A stretch of DNA of 64,000 bases from Polynucleobacter meluiroseus (GCA_945879115.1 CAMDUR010000002.1:1-64000), one strand, 5' to 3'; positions 44,158-53,122 are shown, counted from the first letter of the stretch. The notes: generated by a model from the letters alone, not told the origin. Program-made: numbers and translations.

Positions 44158-45705
44158 ATGGATATGAACGTTAAAAAGAAGTTAGGTTTAAAAGAGCGAT
44201 ACCATTTGATGACGCGTGACCTTGCATGGGACGCAACTTATCAAAAGGAAGAGGAGATTTATCCTCAGCTAGCCTACGAAGGCATCAAGATTCATGACTG
44301 GGATAAATGGGAAGATCCGTTCCGTTTGACAGTGGATGCTTACTGGAAATACCAGGCAGAAAAAGAGCGCAAACTATATGCGATTATTGACGCATTCGCT
44401 CAAAACAATGGCCACTTAACTGTCACTGATGCTCGTTATGTTAATGCGCTAAAGCTTTGGTTGAATGGTATTACACCTTTAGAGTATGAAGCACACAAAG
44501 GTTATGCTCGTTTAGGTCGTGAGTTCAAGGGTGTTGGCGCATCAGTAGCTTGCCAAATGCAATCTATTGACGAATTACGTCACGCACAAACACAGATCCA
44601 CGCGATGTCTAACTACAACCGTTTCTATAATGGTTTAGATGATTGGCATAACAAAGCTGACCGCATGTGGTACTACTCAGTACCAAAGTCATTCTTTGAA
44701 GATGCATTATCAGCAGGTCCATTTGAGTTCATTACAGCGATTTCCTTCTCATTTGAGTATGTATTAACAAACTTGTTGTTCGTGCCATTTGTATCAGGTG
44801 CTGCATACAACGGCGACATGGCTGCGATGACATTTGGTTTCTCAGCGCAGTCTGATGAATCACGTCATATGACTTTGGGTCTTGAAGTGATCAAGTTCAT
44901 GTTAGAGCAAGATCCACAAAACGTGCCTATCGTTCAGGGATGGATCGATAAGTGGTGCTGGAGAGGTGTACGTCTCTTAACCCTTGTTGGCATGATGCAA
45001 GATTACATGTTGCCTAAGCGCGTGATGAGCTGGAAAGAAGCTTGGGAGATCTATTTTGAAGGTAATGGTATGGCCTTGTTCAACGACTTGGCTCGTTACG
45101 GGATCAAGGTACCAGAGTGTGTAGAACAAGTACGTAAAGAAAAAGAACATATCACTCACCAAGTTTGGTTGACGTTCAATAGTGCTAACTTCTTGACTAA
45201 CTTCCACACATGGATTCCAAGCAAAGAAGAGTTGGATTGGTTGGATGCTAAGTATCCTGATACCTTCCCTAAGTATTACCGTCCACGTTTTGAGTATTTC
45301 CAAAAGTTGGAAGACGAAGGTAAGCCATTCTTCACAGCTGGTTTACCGCTTGTTTGTCAGTTGTGCCAGATTCCTGTGTTCTTTACAGAGCCAGATGATC
45401 CGACTCAATTGGCTTACGAAGAAGGCACTTACATGGGTGAGAAGTTCCAGTTCTGTTCAACATTCTGTCATAAGATTTTTGACAATGAGCCAGAGAAGTT
45501 TGTTCAGTCTTGGATTCCTCCACATCAAATCTTCCAAGGTAATTGTTTCCCAGAGGGAACTGATCCAACGGTTGAAGGTTTTGATCCAATAAGAAACGTT
45601 GCTGCGTACTACGACTTTCAATGGGGACGTGAGAACGGTCCATTCGTGGGATCAGAAGATCAAAAGAACTTTGCCAAGTGGCGTGATCAAACAACTAAGA
45701 ACTAA
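44158..45705 (+). CDS. dmpN: Phenol hydroxylase alpha (catalytic) subunit P3 (copy 1)
   Basis: The 515-residue protein holds the diiron active site that hydroxylates phenol to catechol. The two iron-binding E-x-x-H motifs are in QSIDELRHAQTQ and AQSDESRHMTLG, and a Cys-rich region near residue 400 (CQLCQIP, then FCSTFCHKIF) matches the zinc site of known phenol hydroxylases. Length is typical (about 515-520). A close paralogue lies at 58507-60054. It follows dmpL by 24 bases and precedes dmpO by 9. Confidence 0.96.
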   Translation: MDMNVKKKLGLKERYHLMTRDLAWDATYQKEEEIYPQLAYEGIKIHDWDKWEDPFRLTVDAYWKYQAEKERKLYAIIDAFAQNNGHLTVTDARYVNALKLWLNGITPLEYEAHKGYARLGREFKGVGASVACQMQSIDELRHAQTQIHAMSNYNRFYNGLDDWHNKADRMWYYSVPKSFFEDALSAGPFEFITAISFSFEYVLTNLLFVPFVSGAAYNGDMAAMTFGFSAQSDESRHMTLGLEVIKFMLEQDPQNVPIVQGWIDKWCWRGVRLLTLVGMMQDYMLPKRVMSWKEAWEIYFEGNGMALFNDLARYGIKVPECVEQVRKEKEHITHQVWLTFNSANFLTNFHTWIPSKEELDWLDAKYPDTFPKYYRPRFEYFQKLEDEGKPFFTAGLPLVCQLCQIPVFFTEPDDPTQLAYEEGTYMGEKFQFCSTFCHKIFDNEPEKFVQSWIPPHQIFQGNCFPEGTDPTVEGFDPIRNVAAYYDFQWGRENGPFVGSEDQKNFAKWRDQTTKN

Positions 45706-45714
45706 GGGGGATTT

Positions 45715-46074
45715 ATGGCAGTTGCAGCAGTTTCAGAATATAAGTTCGCCTCAAGGGATTCCATGGATAAATTCCATGGTAATCAGTTGTTGTACGTCGG
45801 CTGGGATAAGCATTTGATGTTTTACGGCACAGCCGCCTTTCCATTGCCGCCAAGCATGAAGTTCAGCGATTTATTTGTAGGACCCTTAGCCCAGTATTAC
45901 GGGGCACATCCAGACTTTGCTAAGATTGATTGGTCAGCAGTAACTTGGTTAAGTGGCAATCAGCCATTTAAGCCTGACTACGACAAATCATTATCTGAGA
46001 ATGGAATTGGTCATAAGGATTGTTTGCGTTTCCAAACGCCAGGTCTTGATGGTCTATTTGGGATTTGTTTCTAA
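45715..46074 (+). CDS. dmpO: Phenol hydroxylase gamma subunit P4 (DmpO-like)
   Basis: The 119-residue protein is the small gamma subunit of phenol hydroxylase: LLYVGWDKHLMFYGTAAFPLP near the N-terminus and a C-terminal KDCLRFQTPGLDGLFGICF, typical of DmpO. A GGGGG site lies just upstream. It completes the structural hydroxylase (P1, P3, P4), whereas all accessory proteins are encoded elsewhere. A strong bidirectional terminator follows. Confidence 0.93.
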   Translation: MAVAAVSEYKFASRDSMDKFHGNQLLYVGWDKHLMFYGTAAFPLPPSMKFSDLFVGPLAQYYGAHPDFAKIDWSAVTWLSGNQPFKPDYDKSLSENGIGHKDCLRFQTPGLDGLFGICF

Positions 46075-46095
46075 ATTCTTAGTTTCAGTGTTAAC

Positions 46096-46122
46096 AAAAA
46101 AGGCGCCTTGTGCGCCTTTTTT
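46096..46122. terminator. Bidirectional terminator between dmpO and the second activator
   Basis: AAAAAAGGCGC (46096-46106) and GCGCCTTTTTT (46112-46122) pair perfectly around CTTGT. The A and T runs on both sides let it end transcription of dmpLNO and of the convergent regulator gene. Confidence 0.93.
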
Positions 46123-46155
46123 GTTTTCGTTGATAGTGTATTGAGATAGATATTT

Positions 46156-47865
46156 TCAGCTATCAACTCGTTGATGTTTTTTAAGGCGGTATTCAACTTG
46201 GGCACGCCCCATTTTTAAACGCCTTGCTGCTGCTGATATATTGCCGTTACTGAGCTGCATTGCACGCTCAAAAACGAGAGTTTCAATTTGATCAAAAGAG
46301 GGCAGTATCTCTAAAAGACTATCTGCTAATGCTTGCTTTTCATTGAGAGCGTCATCAGTTAATTTATTTTTGACTAATGAGCCGCTGGCACTTAGGTTAA
46401 ATGAATCAATTTTGAGCTTTTCACCAGAGGTAAAAAGATGTTGAATATCAATCACACTATTTTCTTCTGCAAGAATCACGCCTCGCTCAATCATATTTTC
46501 AAGCTCTCTGACATTGCCGGGCCAGTCATAGTCCCACAAAGCAGCATAAGCATTAGAACTTAGACCCAATATTTTTTTATTAGAGCGCAACGTGCTTCTT
46601 TGTAAAAAGAGTGCAACCAATAAAGGGATATCTTCTCGACGTTGACGTAGTGGTGGAATGTCAATTGGAAAAATATTCAGTCGATAAAACAAGTCTTGTC
46701 TAAATCTACCTGCATCAACTTCAGTTCTGAGATCTCTATTGGAAGCTGCAATGATTCTTACATTTGTTTTAATGACTTCTGTGCCACCAACGCGCTCGAT
46801 TTCTTTTTCTTGAATCGCGCGCAAAATTTTGCTTTGTGCAGCCAGTGACAGGCTTGTAATTTCATCTAAGAGGAGTGTGCCACCATGAGCTCTTTCAAAT
46901 CGACCAGGTCTGGATTTATCTGCGCCTGTAAATGCACCTTTTTCAACACCAAACAATTCAGCTTCAACGAGTTCAGGTGGAATCGCTGCACAGTTGATTG
47001 AGATGAGGGGATGTGATGATCTAGGGCTGATGGAATGAAGTGCTTTGGCAAAACATTCTTTACCAACACCACTCTCGCCAAAAAATAAAACCGTTGAATC
47101 GGTTGGGGCTACTTTTCTGACAAGATTAGCTACAGCATTAAATCCGGCAGATGTACCGACAAATCCTTCAAATGAAGCATCTTCTTGTTGGTTGGTGATG
47201 TTTTGCTCACTGGGATTGCTAACAAAAGTGTCAATTTGTAAAAAACTAGTTTCTTCGGTGTTTTCATCATGCCACTCAGAAATAGGTTTGCCGATCACTC
47301 GGCATTGTTTGTGCCCCATAGCAACACATTCAATTTCTCGCCAATGAATAGGGATGCCGGTGGCTGCTGTGCTGAAACCATCGGCATAGCCATTCATGAT
47401 CCAGCAAGCAGGAGTTCCGCTGATACCAAAATGTTCTAGATGTGCATGGGCTTCCCAGGATGAGACCCAGTGAAAGTCACCATAGAATTCACCACGCTCG
47501 ATATCACAACTCATCGTTTTAACTGGATGGTTTCGCACAAACCCTTCGATTTCTCTGAGTCTAGCCCCTAGGGCGAGGGTTTGGGTCATGTCAGAGGTAT
47601 CTAACTTTCTGATTCTCTGGCCATCTTCAAATCCTTGCTGGTACCCCAGACGATTTAATAGTTCTTTTGCTTTATGACTACCTAAGGAGCTAACCATTTC
47701 TCTTCTCAATTCAGCAAAAGAAGAGGCATGCATCAGAAGCATGCGTTGATCAAATAATTGGATGTGACCATCATCAGGTGAGAAGTGCAGATGACCGGCT
47801 AAAAGCGCGGTATCAAGATCTTGCTCGCTATTTTTAAGCGGGCTTCTTTTTTTAACTTTGGCCAT
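46156..47865 (-). CDS. DmpR/XylR-family sigma-54 activator (copy 2)
   Basis: The 569-residue protein has the same architecture as copy 1: XylR_N and V4R sensor with the Cys pattern (ACW and ECVAMGHKQC), Walker A GESGVGKE, GAFTGA loop, Walker B LLLDEITSL and a Fis-type helix-turn-helix (NISAAARRLKMGRAQVEYRL). The sensor domain differs clearly from copy 1 (for example ATGIPIHWREIEC against [12 protein letters not shown]), so the effector is probably different. It is divergent from the VanAB-like Rieske genes, whose promoter is of the sigma-54 type; these are its likely targets. Confidence 0.92.
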   Translation of the reverse strand: MAKVKKRSPLKNSEQDLDTALLAGHLHFSPDDGHIQLFDQRMLLMHASSFAELRREMVSSLGSHKAKELLNRLGYQQGFEDGQRIRKLDTSDMTQTLALGARLREIEGFVRNHPVKTMSCDIERGEFYGDFHWVSSWEAHAHLEHFGISGTPACWIMNGYADGFSTAATGIPIHWREIECVAMGHKQCRVIGKPISEWHDENTEETSFLQIDTFVSNPSEQNITNQQEDASFEGFVGTSAGFNAVANLVRKVAPTDSTVLFFGESGVGKECFAKALHSISPRSSHPLISINCAAIPPELVEAELFGVEKGAFTGADKSRPGRFERAHGGTLLLDEITSLSLAAQSKILRAIQEKEIERVGGTEVIKTNVRIIAASNRDLRTEVDAGRFRQDLFYRLNIFPIDIPPLRQRREDIPLLVALFLQRSTLRSNKKILGLSSNAYAALWDYDWPGNVRELENMIERGVILAEENSVIDIQHLFTSGEKLKIDSFNLSASGSLVKNKLTDDALNEKQALADSLLEILPSFDQIETLVFERAMQLSNGNISAAARRLKMGRAQVEYRLKKHQRVDS

Positions 47866-48019
47866 GATATTTTAATCAATAAAAATTCATTAAAACATGA
47901 ATCATAGTTTTTAACAATTTAATTAAATGATGAAAAAAAAGATTTAAAATTAATTTGATTAAACTAATTAAATTATAAATATCAATATTAATCATATAGA
48001 TATGGATATTTATTGAATT

Positions 48020-48035
48020 TGGCATATTAATTGCA
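48020..48035 (+). promoter_or_regulatory. Sigma-54 (-24/-12) promoter of the VanAB-like operon
   Basis: TGGCAT (48020-48025), five bases, then TTGCA (48031-48035) match the -24/-12 pattern with one deviation at the sixth base. It lies 70 bases before the reductase start. The 150 bases upstream are very AT-rich; I see no array of identical palindromes like that before dmpL. Confidence 0.82.
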
Positions 48036-48104
48036 AGTTACTAACTAAATAAAAAATATATTACTTAAATAGTGAATTTATATGAATATCGAAAGAGCTT
48101 CTGA

Positions 48105-49088
48105 ATGAGTGTTAATCAAATAGTTGGGGATACCTTAGCCGTTAAGGTGAGCAAGAAGGAATTGATTGCCGATAGCGTTATGTTCTTGGAGTTAGTGGAT
48201 CCAAAGGGTGAGGATTTGCCAAAATTTACTGCTGGCGCTCATATTGATATTCAGTTACCCAATGGTCTGATTCGGCCCTACTCCCTTTGTGGTTCTTCTG
48301 CTGACCGCAAAGCTTATGAGCTTGGGGTTTTATTGGAGACCAATGGTCGAGGCGGCTCAAAGAGTGTGCATGAAGAAATTGTTCTGGGGGCTAAATTAAG
48401 AATTAGCCACCCCAAAAATCATTTCCCCTTAGCTGTTGCTAAGCACTCTGTTTTATTCGCCGGGGGTATTGGCATTACGCCTATTTTGTCGATGGCTCAG
48501 AAGCTTTTTGATGATGCTACTTCATTTGAGATGCACTACTGTTCAAGATCTCGTTCAAGAACAGCTTTTCTAGAAAGAATTACTGAATCACCTTTTTCGT
48601 CAAAAGTGCAATTTCATTTTGATGATGGGGTAGAAGAACAAAAGTTAAAAGCATCTGAAATCTTAAAAAATACGGCTCCTACTTCGCATATTTATGTATG
48701 CGGCCCTACGGGGTTTATGGAGCATGTGATTCAAACAGCTAAAGATTTAGCTTGGCCTGACTCGCAAATTCATTTTGAATTTTTTAAATCTGAACCCATC
48801 GTAAAAGATGATGATGGGAGTTTCGAGGTTGAGTATCGACCTACCGGTCTAGTTATTCGTGTACCTGCAGACTTGACTGTGGCTCAAGCTTTAATTGGTG
48901 CTGGTGTCGATGTGCCTCTTTCGTGTGAACAGGGAATTTGTGGAACATGTGTCATGCAGGTGATCGACGGAGATCCTGATCATCGCGATGTTTGCTTGAG
49001 TGATGAGGATAAAGATTTGAAGAAAATGTTCACACCTTGTTGTTCGCGTTCTCAATCTGCCAGATTGGTTTTGGATTTAAACCAATAA
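48105..49088 (+). CDS. Class IA Rieske oxygenase reductase (VanB/phthalate reductase type)
   Basis: The 327-residue protein has the domain order FMN/NAD first and ferredoxin last: a flavin domain with RPYSLCGS, an NAD domain with GGIGITPILSMA and CGPTGFMEHV, and a C-terminal plant-type [2Fe-2S] domain with CEQGICGTC and a later Cys in TPCCSRS. This is the VanB/phthalate dioxygenase reductase type, partner of two-component Rieske monooxygenases. It precedes two oxygenase genes and is behind a sigma-54 promoter. Confidence 0.93.
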   Translation: MSVNQIVGDTLAVKVSKKELIADSVMFLELVDPKGEDLPKFTAGAHIDIQLPNGLIRPYSLCGSSADRKAYELGVLLETNGRGGSKSVHEEIVLGAKLRISHPKNHFPLAVAKHSVLFAGGIGITPILSMAQKLFDDATSFEMHYCSRSRSRTAFLERITESPFSSKVQFHFDDGVEEQKLKASEILKNTAPTSHIYVCGPTGFMEHVIQTAKDLAWPDSQIHFEFFKSEPIVKDDDGSFEVEYRPTGLVIRVPADLTVAQALIGAGVDVPLSCEQGICGTCVMQVIDGDPDHRDVCLSDEDKDLKKMFTPCCSRSQSARLVLDLNQ

Positions 49089-49141
49089 CAAGATAAATAT
49101 AAAAATATATCAATAAAAAACTTATTAATAGGAGTGATATT

Positions 49142-50227
49142 GTGATGATTGAAGTTAAAACTATCGAGTTCAAAAATACTAAAAGAACGTTTTTAACGAA
49201 TGCATGGTACGTAGCTGCCATATCTACCGATGTGGAGGGTGAGAAACTCTTTCATCGAACGATATTGAATAAGCCAGTTTTGATTTATCGAAAGATAAAT
49301 GGCACGCCAATTGCCATGTTGGATCGTTGTCCACATCGATTTGCGCCATTGCACCTTGGTAAGCGTGTTGGTGATGATATTTCTTGTTTGTATCATGCTT
49401 TGCAATTTGATTGCGAGGGTCAATGTACCCACAATCCTCATGGCAATGGTTTGATTCCTAAAGCCGCGAAAGTGCCAACTTTTTCATTGATGGAGAAGTA
49501 TGGATTTATTTGGATCTGGATTGGGGACGAGGCAGCAGACCCTAGCAAACTGCCTGATTACAGTATGTTGACCAATGGTCATTCCAATAGTGTGGGGCAT
49601 ACATACATGCATGTGAAATCGAACTATCAGGTGATCATTGATAACGTCATGGATTTAAGTCACGTGGATCATGTGCATGGCGAGATTATTTCAACGCGCG
49701 GCCAGTTGACACCTCAAATACCTAAAGTTGAAGAAAGTTCTACCCATGTCAAGGCTTCATGGAAATGGAAGCAAACGCCCCCAATCATGATTTTTTCTAA
49801 TTTTTTACCTAAGCCAGCAGAAGAGGCAAAACATTTTGTACAGGTAACGTGGGAAGCGCCATCCCATATTGAGTTGATCATTGGCGCCACACAAGAAGAG
49901 TTTGATGGCGAGTTAAATTTCCACAACACCACTTCTCAGTATGACTTGCATACAACAACTCCTGAGACTGAGGATACGAGCCATTATTTCTTTGCTACAC
50001 GCCGCAATCATTTAGAAGAAGATGCCGATTTTAATCAATTCAAGATTAAAGCCATGCACGATGCTTTTGAGATGGAGGATATTCCTATTATTGAAAATAT
50101 TCATACAAACATGGGAACGACTGACTTCTTTAGCTTAGACCCTGTATTGATGAGCAATGATATTGCTCCAGTGAAATTTAGAAAAAGCCTGTCAAAATTG
50201 GTTGAGAAGGAAATTAATCAATCTTGA
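49142..50227 (+). CDS. VanA-type Rieske monooxygenase oxygenase component (tandem copy A)
   Basis: The 361-residue protein resembles the vanillate O-demethylase/toluenesulfonate monooxygenase group. The Rieske ligands are C63, H65 (DRCPHRFAPLH) and C82, H85 (CLYHALQFD); the mononuclear iron site is in NVMDLSHVDHVHGE. An AGGAG site precedes GTG 49142, with ATG 49145 as an alternative. The next gene is a paralogue. Residues about 43-160 are almost identical between the two, even at silent positions, while the flanking parts are much more different. Substrates may be methoxy- or alkyl-substituted aromatics. Confidence 0.9.
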   Translation: MMIEVKTIEFKNTKRTFLTNAWYVAAISTDVEGEKLFHRTILNKPVLIYRKINGTPIAMLDRCPHRFAPLHLGKRVGDDISCLYHALQFDCEGQCTHNPHGNGLIPKAAKVPTFSLMEKYGFIWIWIGDEAADPSKLPDYSMLTNGHSNSVGHTYMHVKSNYQVIIDNVMDLSHVDHVHGEIISTRGQLTPQIPKVEESSTHVKASWKWKQTPPIMIFSNFLPKPAEEAKHFVQVTWEAPSHIELIIGATQEEFDGELNFHNTTSQYDLHTTTPETEDTSHYFFATRRNHLEEDADFNQFKIKAMHDAFEMEDIPIIENIHTNMGTTDFFSLDPVLMSNDIAPVKFRKSLSKLVEKEINQS

Positions 50228-50265
50228 TGGTTTCAATATTTATTTGTTACTTTGAGGAAATCAAT

Positions 50266-51348
50266 ATGAATGCAGAAGTAAAAACAATTCAGTTTCAGAA
50301 AAATATCAGCAGCCCATTTTTAATGAACTGTTGGTATGTGGCAGCAATGTCAACCGATGTGAAAGGTGAAGATTTATTTCACCGAACACTTTTAAATAAG
50401 CCAGTTTTGATTTATCGAAAAATGGATGGCACACCAATTGCGATGTTGGATCGTTGTCCACATCGATTTGCGCCATTGCACCTTGGTAAGCGCGTTGGTG
50501 ATGATATTTCTTGTTTGTATCACGCTTTGCAATTTGATTGCGAGGGTCAATGCACCCACAATCCTCATGGCAATGGTTTGATTCCTAAAGCTGCAAAAGT
50601 GCCAACCTTTCCATTGATGGAGAAGTATGGATTTATTTGGATCTGGATGGGGGATGAAGCGGCAGACCCTAGCAAACTGCCTGATTACAGTATGTTGACC
50701 AATGGGCATTCCAATAGTGTGGGGCATACCTATATGCATGTGAAAGCCAACTATCAATTGCTAACTGACAATGTGATGGATTTAAGTCATATTGATCATG
50801 TGCATGGCGAGATTATTTCAACGCGTGGGCAGTTGTCGCCTTTGATTCCAAAAATTCAAGAAAATGATCGAATGGTTCGTGCTGGCTGGGAATGGAAACA
50901 AACTCCTGCGTTGTTAATTCTGAATCAATTTTTGCCAGAGCCTCAGGCTGAAGCTAGGCAATTTTTTGATATCACCTGGATGCCACCATCGCATATTCAG
51001 CTATCGGTAGGAGCAACCCAAACCCCGGATGTTCCGTTAAATCTTGAAAACTGTGTAGGGCAATATGATTTACACACTACTACCCCAGAAACTGAAGATT
51101 CAACACATTACTTCTTTGCCACTCGCCGCAACCATATTGAGGAAGATAGCGAATACAACCAGATGAAAATCAAGGCGATGCATGAAGCTTTTGAAACTGA
51201 AGATATTCCTATTTTAGAAATGGTCCACACACAAATGGGCACAACTGACTTTTTGGGCTTAAATCCCGTTTTAATGAGTAACGATATTGCACCCGTCAAA
51301 GTTAGAAAGGCTTTAATGAAGCTGATTACGCAAGAGCAGCAACCTTAA
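50266..51348 (+). CDS. VanA-type Rieske monooxygenase oxygenase component (tandem copy B)
   Basis: The 360-residue paralogue of copy A has the same Rieske segments (RCPHRFAPLH and CLYHALQFD) and iron site (NVMDLSHIDHVHGE). The C-terminal catalytic half differs, for example at TPALLILNQFLPEP against TPPIMIFSNFLPKP, and includes substrate-pocket regions, so the two copies probably act on different substrates with one reductase. TTGAGGAAA upstream supports ATG 50266; an in-frame TTG at 50224 overlaps the previous gene but has no ribosome site. Confidence 0.9.
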   Translation: MNAEVKTIQFQKNISSPFLMNCWYVAAMSTDVKGEDLFHRTLLNKPVLIYRKMDGTPIAMLDRCPHRFAPLHLGKRVGDDISCLYHALQFDCEGQCTHNPHGNGLIPKAAKVPTFPLMEKYGFIWIWMGDEAADPSKLPDYSMLTNGHSNSVGHTYMHVKANYQLLTDNVMDLSHIDHVHGEIISTRGQLSPLIPKIQENDRMVRAGWEWKQTPALLILNQFLPEPQAEARQFFDITWMPPSHIQLSVGATQTPDVPLNLENCVGQYDLHTTTPETEDSTHYFFATRRNHIEEDSEYNQMKIKAMHEAFETEDIPILEMVHTQMGTTDFLGLNPVLMSNDIAPVKVRKALMKLITQEQQP

Positions 51349-51364
51349 TAAAGGTTTGCGTGAT

Positions 51365-51399
51365 AATGAGCCAACCTGGCCGGGTTGACTCATTTCTTT
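51365..51399 (+). terminator. Probable terminator after the second VanA-like gene
   Basis: AATGAGCCAACC (51365-51376) and GGTTGACTCATT (51383-51394) pair with one mismatch around TGGCCG; only a short T-rich stretch follows, so termination may be partial. Confidence 0.6.
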
Positions 51400-51431
51400 G
51401 GAACTCAGGGAAATGCCTATTTCATAGGCTC

Positions 51432-51437
51432 TATAAT
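51432..51437 (+). promoter_or_regulatory. Possible -10 box before the TrpB2-like gene
   Basis: TATAAT at 51432-51437 is a perfect -10 hexamer 50 bases before the gene. No good -35 box is seen at the proper distance, so the promoter call is tentative. Confidence 0.4.
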
Positions 51438-51486
51438 GTTGTTTTAATAGAGGTTCGCCGAATAATTAATATAGGAATTGCCTGAG

Positions 51487-52857
51487 ATGTCTGAAAGAAC
51501 TAAATATTTACTAGATGAGACCCAAATGCCTAAGTCCTGGTACAACATCCAGGCTGATTTACCTAAGGCATTGCCCCCTGTATTGCATCCTGGAACCATG
51601 AAGCCCATAGGCCCTGATGATTTGGCGCCTTTATTTCCCATGGAGTTAATTCTCCAAGAGGTGAGTACGGAAAGAGACATTGAGATTCCTCAGCCTGTTC
51701 AAGATATTTATAAACTGTGGCGACCAGCGCCTATGTATCGTGCACGTCGTCTAGAAAAGGCCTTAGGCACACCAGCAAAAATCTTCTATAAGTATGAAGG
51801 TGGGAGCCCTGCTGGTAGCCACAAACCTAATACTGCAGTACCACAAGCTTTTTACAATGCGCAAGAAGGAGTTAAGAAATTAACAACTGAAACTGGAGCG
51901 GGCCAATGGGGCACTTCAATTTCTTTTGCGGGTAATATTTTTGGCTTAGAAGTTTTGGTATTTCAGGTGCGGGTTTCATACGATCAGAAGCCCTACCGCC
52001 GCGCTGTAATGGAAACTTATGGAGGTCGTTGTGTTGCCTCTCCATCGCAAGAAACAGCTTATGGACGTCAAGTGCTGGCAGAAAGACCGGATCATCCTGG
52101 CAGCTTAGGCATTGCTATTTCTGAGGCAGTTGAAATAGCGGCTCAAAGTGATGACACTAAATATGCGCTTGGATCAGTTTTGAATCACGTTCTTTTGCAT
52201 CAGACGGTGACAGGTATTGAGTCCATTCAGCAGTTAGAAATGGCTGACGTTCAGGCTGATGTCGTAGTGGCTTGTACGGGTGGTGGCTCTAACTTTGCAG
52301 GTATTGCCTTCCCATTTATCGGTCAAGGTTTGCGTGGGGGCAAGATGCCAAGAATTGTGGCCGTTGAGCCAGCAGCATGTCCATCATTAACACGTGGTAA
52401 GTATGCGTATGACTTTGGTGATACAGCACATTTGACACCACTTACAAAAATGCATACTTTGGGTTCAACCTTTACCCCACCGGGATTCCATGCGGGTGGT
52501 TTGCGTTATCACGGCATGGCGCCATTGGTTTCTCATGTCAAAGAGTTGGGTTTACTCGAAGCAACTTCATACACACAAGGTGAGTGCTTTGCTGCAGGTG
52601 TTCTATTTGCTCGAGCAGAAGGCATTGTGCCTGCGCCTGAGGCCAATCATGCGGTCAAGGGGGTCATTGAAGAAGCGCTTCGTTGCAAGCGTGAAGGTCG
52701 CAGTGAAACGATTGTTTTCAATCTATGTGGTCATGGTCACTTTGACATGGTTGCTTACCAGAAATACTTTGCTGGTGAATTAACCGATGAGCAATACGAT
52801 GAAAAAGAGTTGGCAATGGCATTATCTGGATTGCCTTCAGTATCACCAAATCTTTGA
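51487..52857 (+). CDS. TrpB2-like PLP-dependent tryptophan synthase beta homologue
   Basis: The 456-residue enzyme belongs to the TrpB2 branch of tryptophan synthase beta chains: GGSPAGSHKPNTA contains the PLP Lys, ETGAGQWGTS holds the catalytic Glu loop, CTGGGSNFAG binds the PLP phosphate, and the long N-terminal extension is typical of TrpB2. TrpB2 proteins make tryptophan from indole and serine, often without an alpha subunit. No trpA, trpC or other trp gene is nearby; it stands alone between two terminators. In an aromatic catabolic region it might scavenge indole or handle another aromatic nucleophile. I prefer ATG 51487 to TTG 51478, which is too close to AGGA. Confidence 0.9.
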   Translation: MSERTKYLLDETQMPKSWYNIQADLPKALPPVLHPGTMKPIGPDDLAPLFPMELILQEVSTERDIEIPQPVQDIYKLWRPAPMYRARRLEKALGTPAKIFYKYEGGSPAGSHKPNTAVPQAFYNAQEGVKKLTTETGAGQWGTSISFAGNIFGLEVLVFQVRVSYDQKPYRRAVMETYGGRCVASPSQETAYGRQVLAERPDHPGSLGIAISEAVEIAAQSDDTKYALGSVLNHVLLHQTVTGIESIQQLEMADVQADVVVACTGGGSNFAGIAFPFIGQGLRGGKMPRIVAVEPAACPSLTRGKYAYDFGDTAHLTPLTKMHTLGSTFTPPGFHAGGLRYHGMAPLVSHVKELGLLEATSYTQGECFAAGVLFARAEGIVPAPEANHAVKGVIEEALRCKREGRSETIVFNLCGHGHFDMVAYQKYFAGELTDEQYDEKELAMALSGLPSVSPNL

Positions 52858-52873
52858 TCATTTACAACTCTCC

Positions 52874-52906
52874 AAAAAGGGTCACTTTTTAGTGACCCTT
52901 TTTTAT
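52874..52906 (+). terminator. Rho-independent terminator after the TrpB2-like gene
   Basis: AAAAAGGGTCACT (52874-52886) and AGTGACCCTTTTT (52891-52903) are perfectly complementary around TTTT, with more T residues following. Confidence 0.94.
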
Positions 52907-53014
52907 TGGTTTTGGTGATCTGTGAATGATGCTTTTAAGAAACTAAATCAGTTAGTCGTCCTGATGACATTGTTAATACTAGATTGTGAGGCAATATATC
53001 TTTCTTTAGGGGAA

Positions 53015-53056
53015 ATTCTGATTGATTTAAAGATTTATACGGATCACAATCAGAAT
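53015..53056 (+). promoter_or_regulatory. Widely spaced dyad before the second C23O gene
   Basis: ATTCTGATTG (53015-53024) and CAATCAGAAT (53047-53056) are a perfect 10-bp inverted repeat separated by 22 bases, giving half-site centres 32 bases apart (about three helical turns). It lies about 70-110 bases before the start. It could be a two-half-site operator or a leader hairpin; no matching element was seen elsewhere. Confidence 0.5.
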
Positions 53057-53122
53057 GCTAAATATATGTATTCATCGGTTCTTAAAAAAATCTTTTTTTA
53101 AGAAAATAATAAGGAGATTTAC

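Noticed and set aside
47866-48019. Repeated activator sites before the VanAB-like promoter
   Set aside because: The stretch is so AT-rich that many weak palindromes occur; none is repeated or clearly longer than chance.
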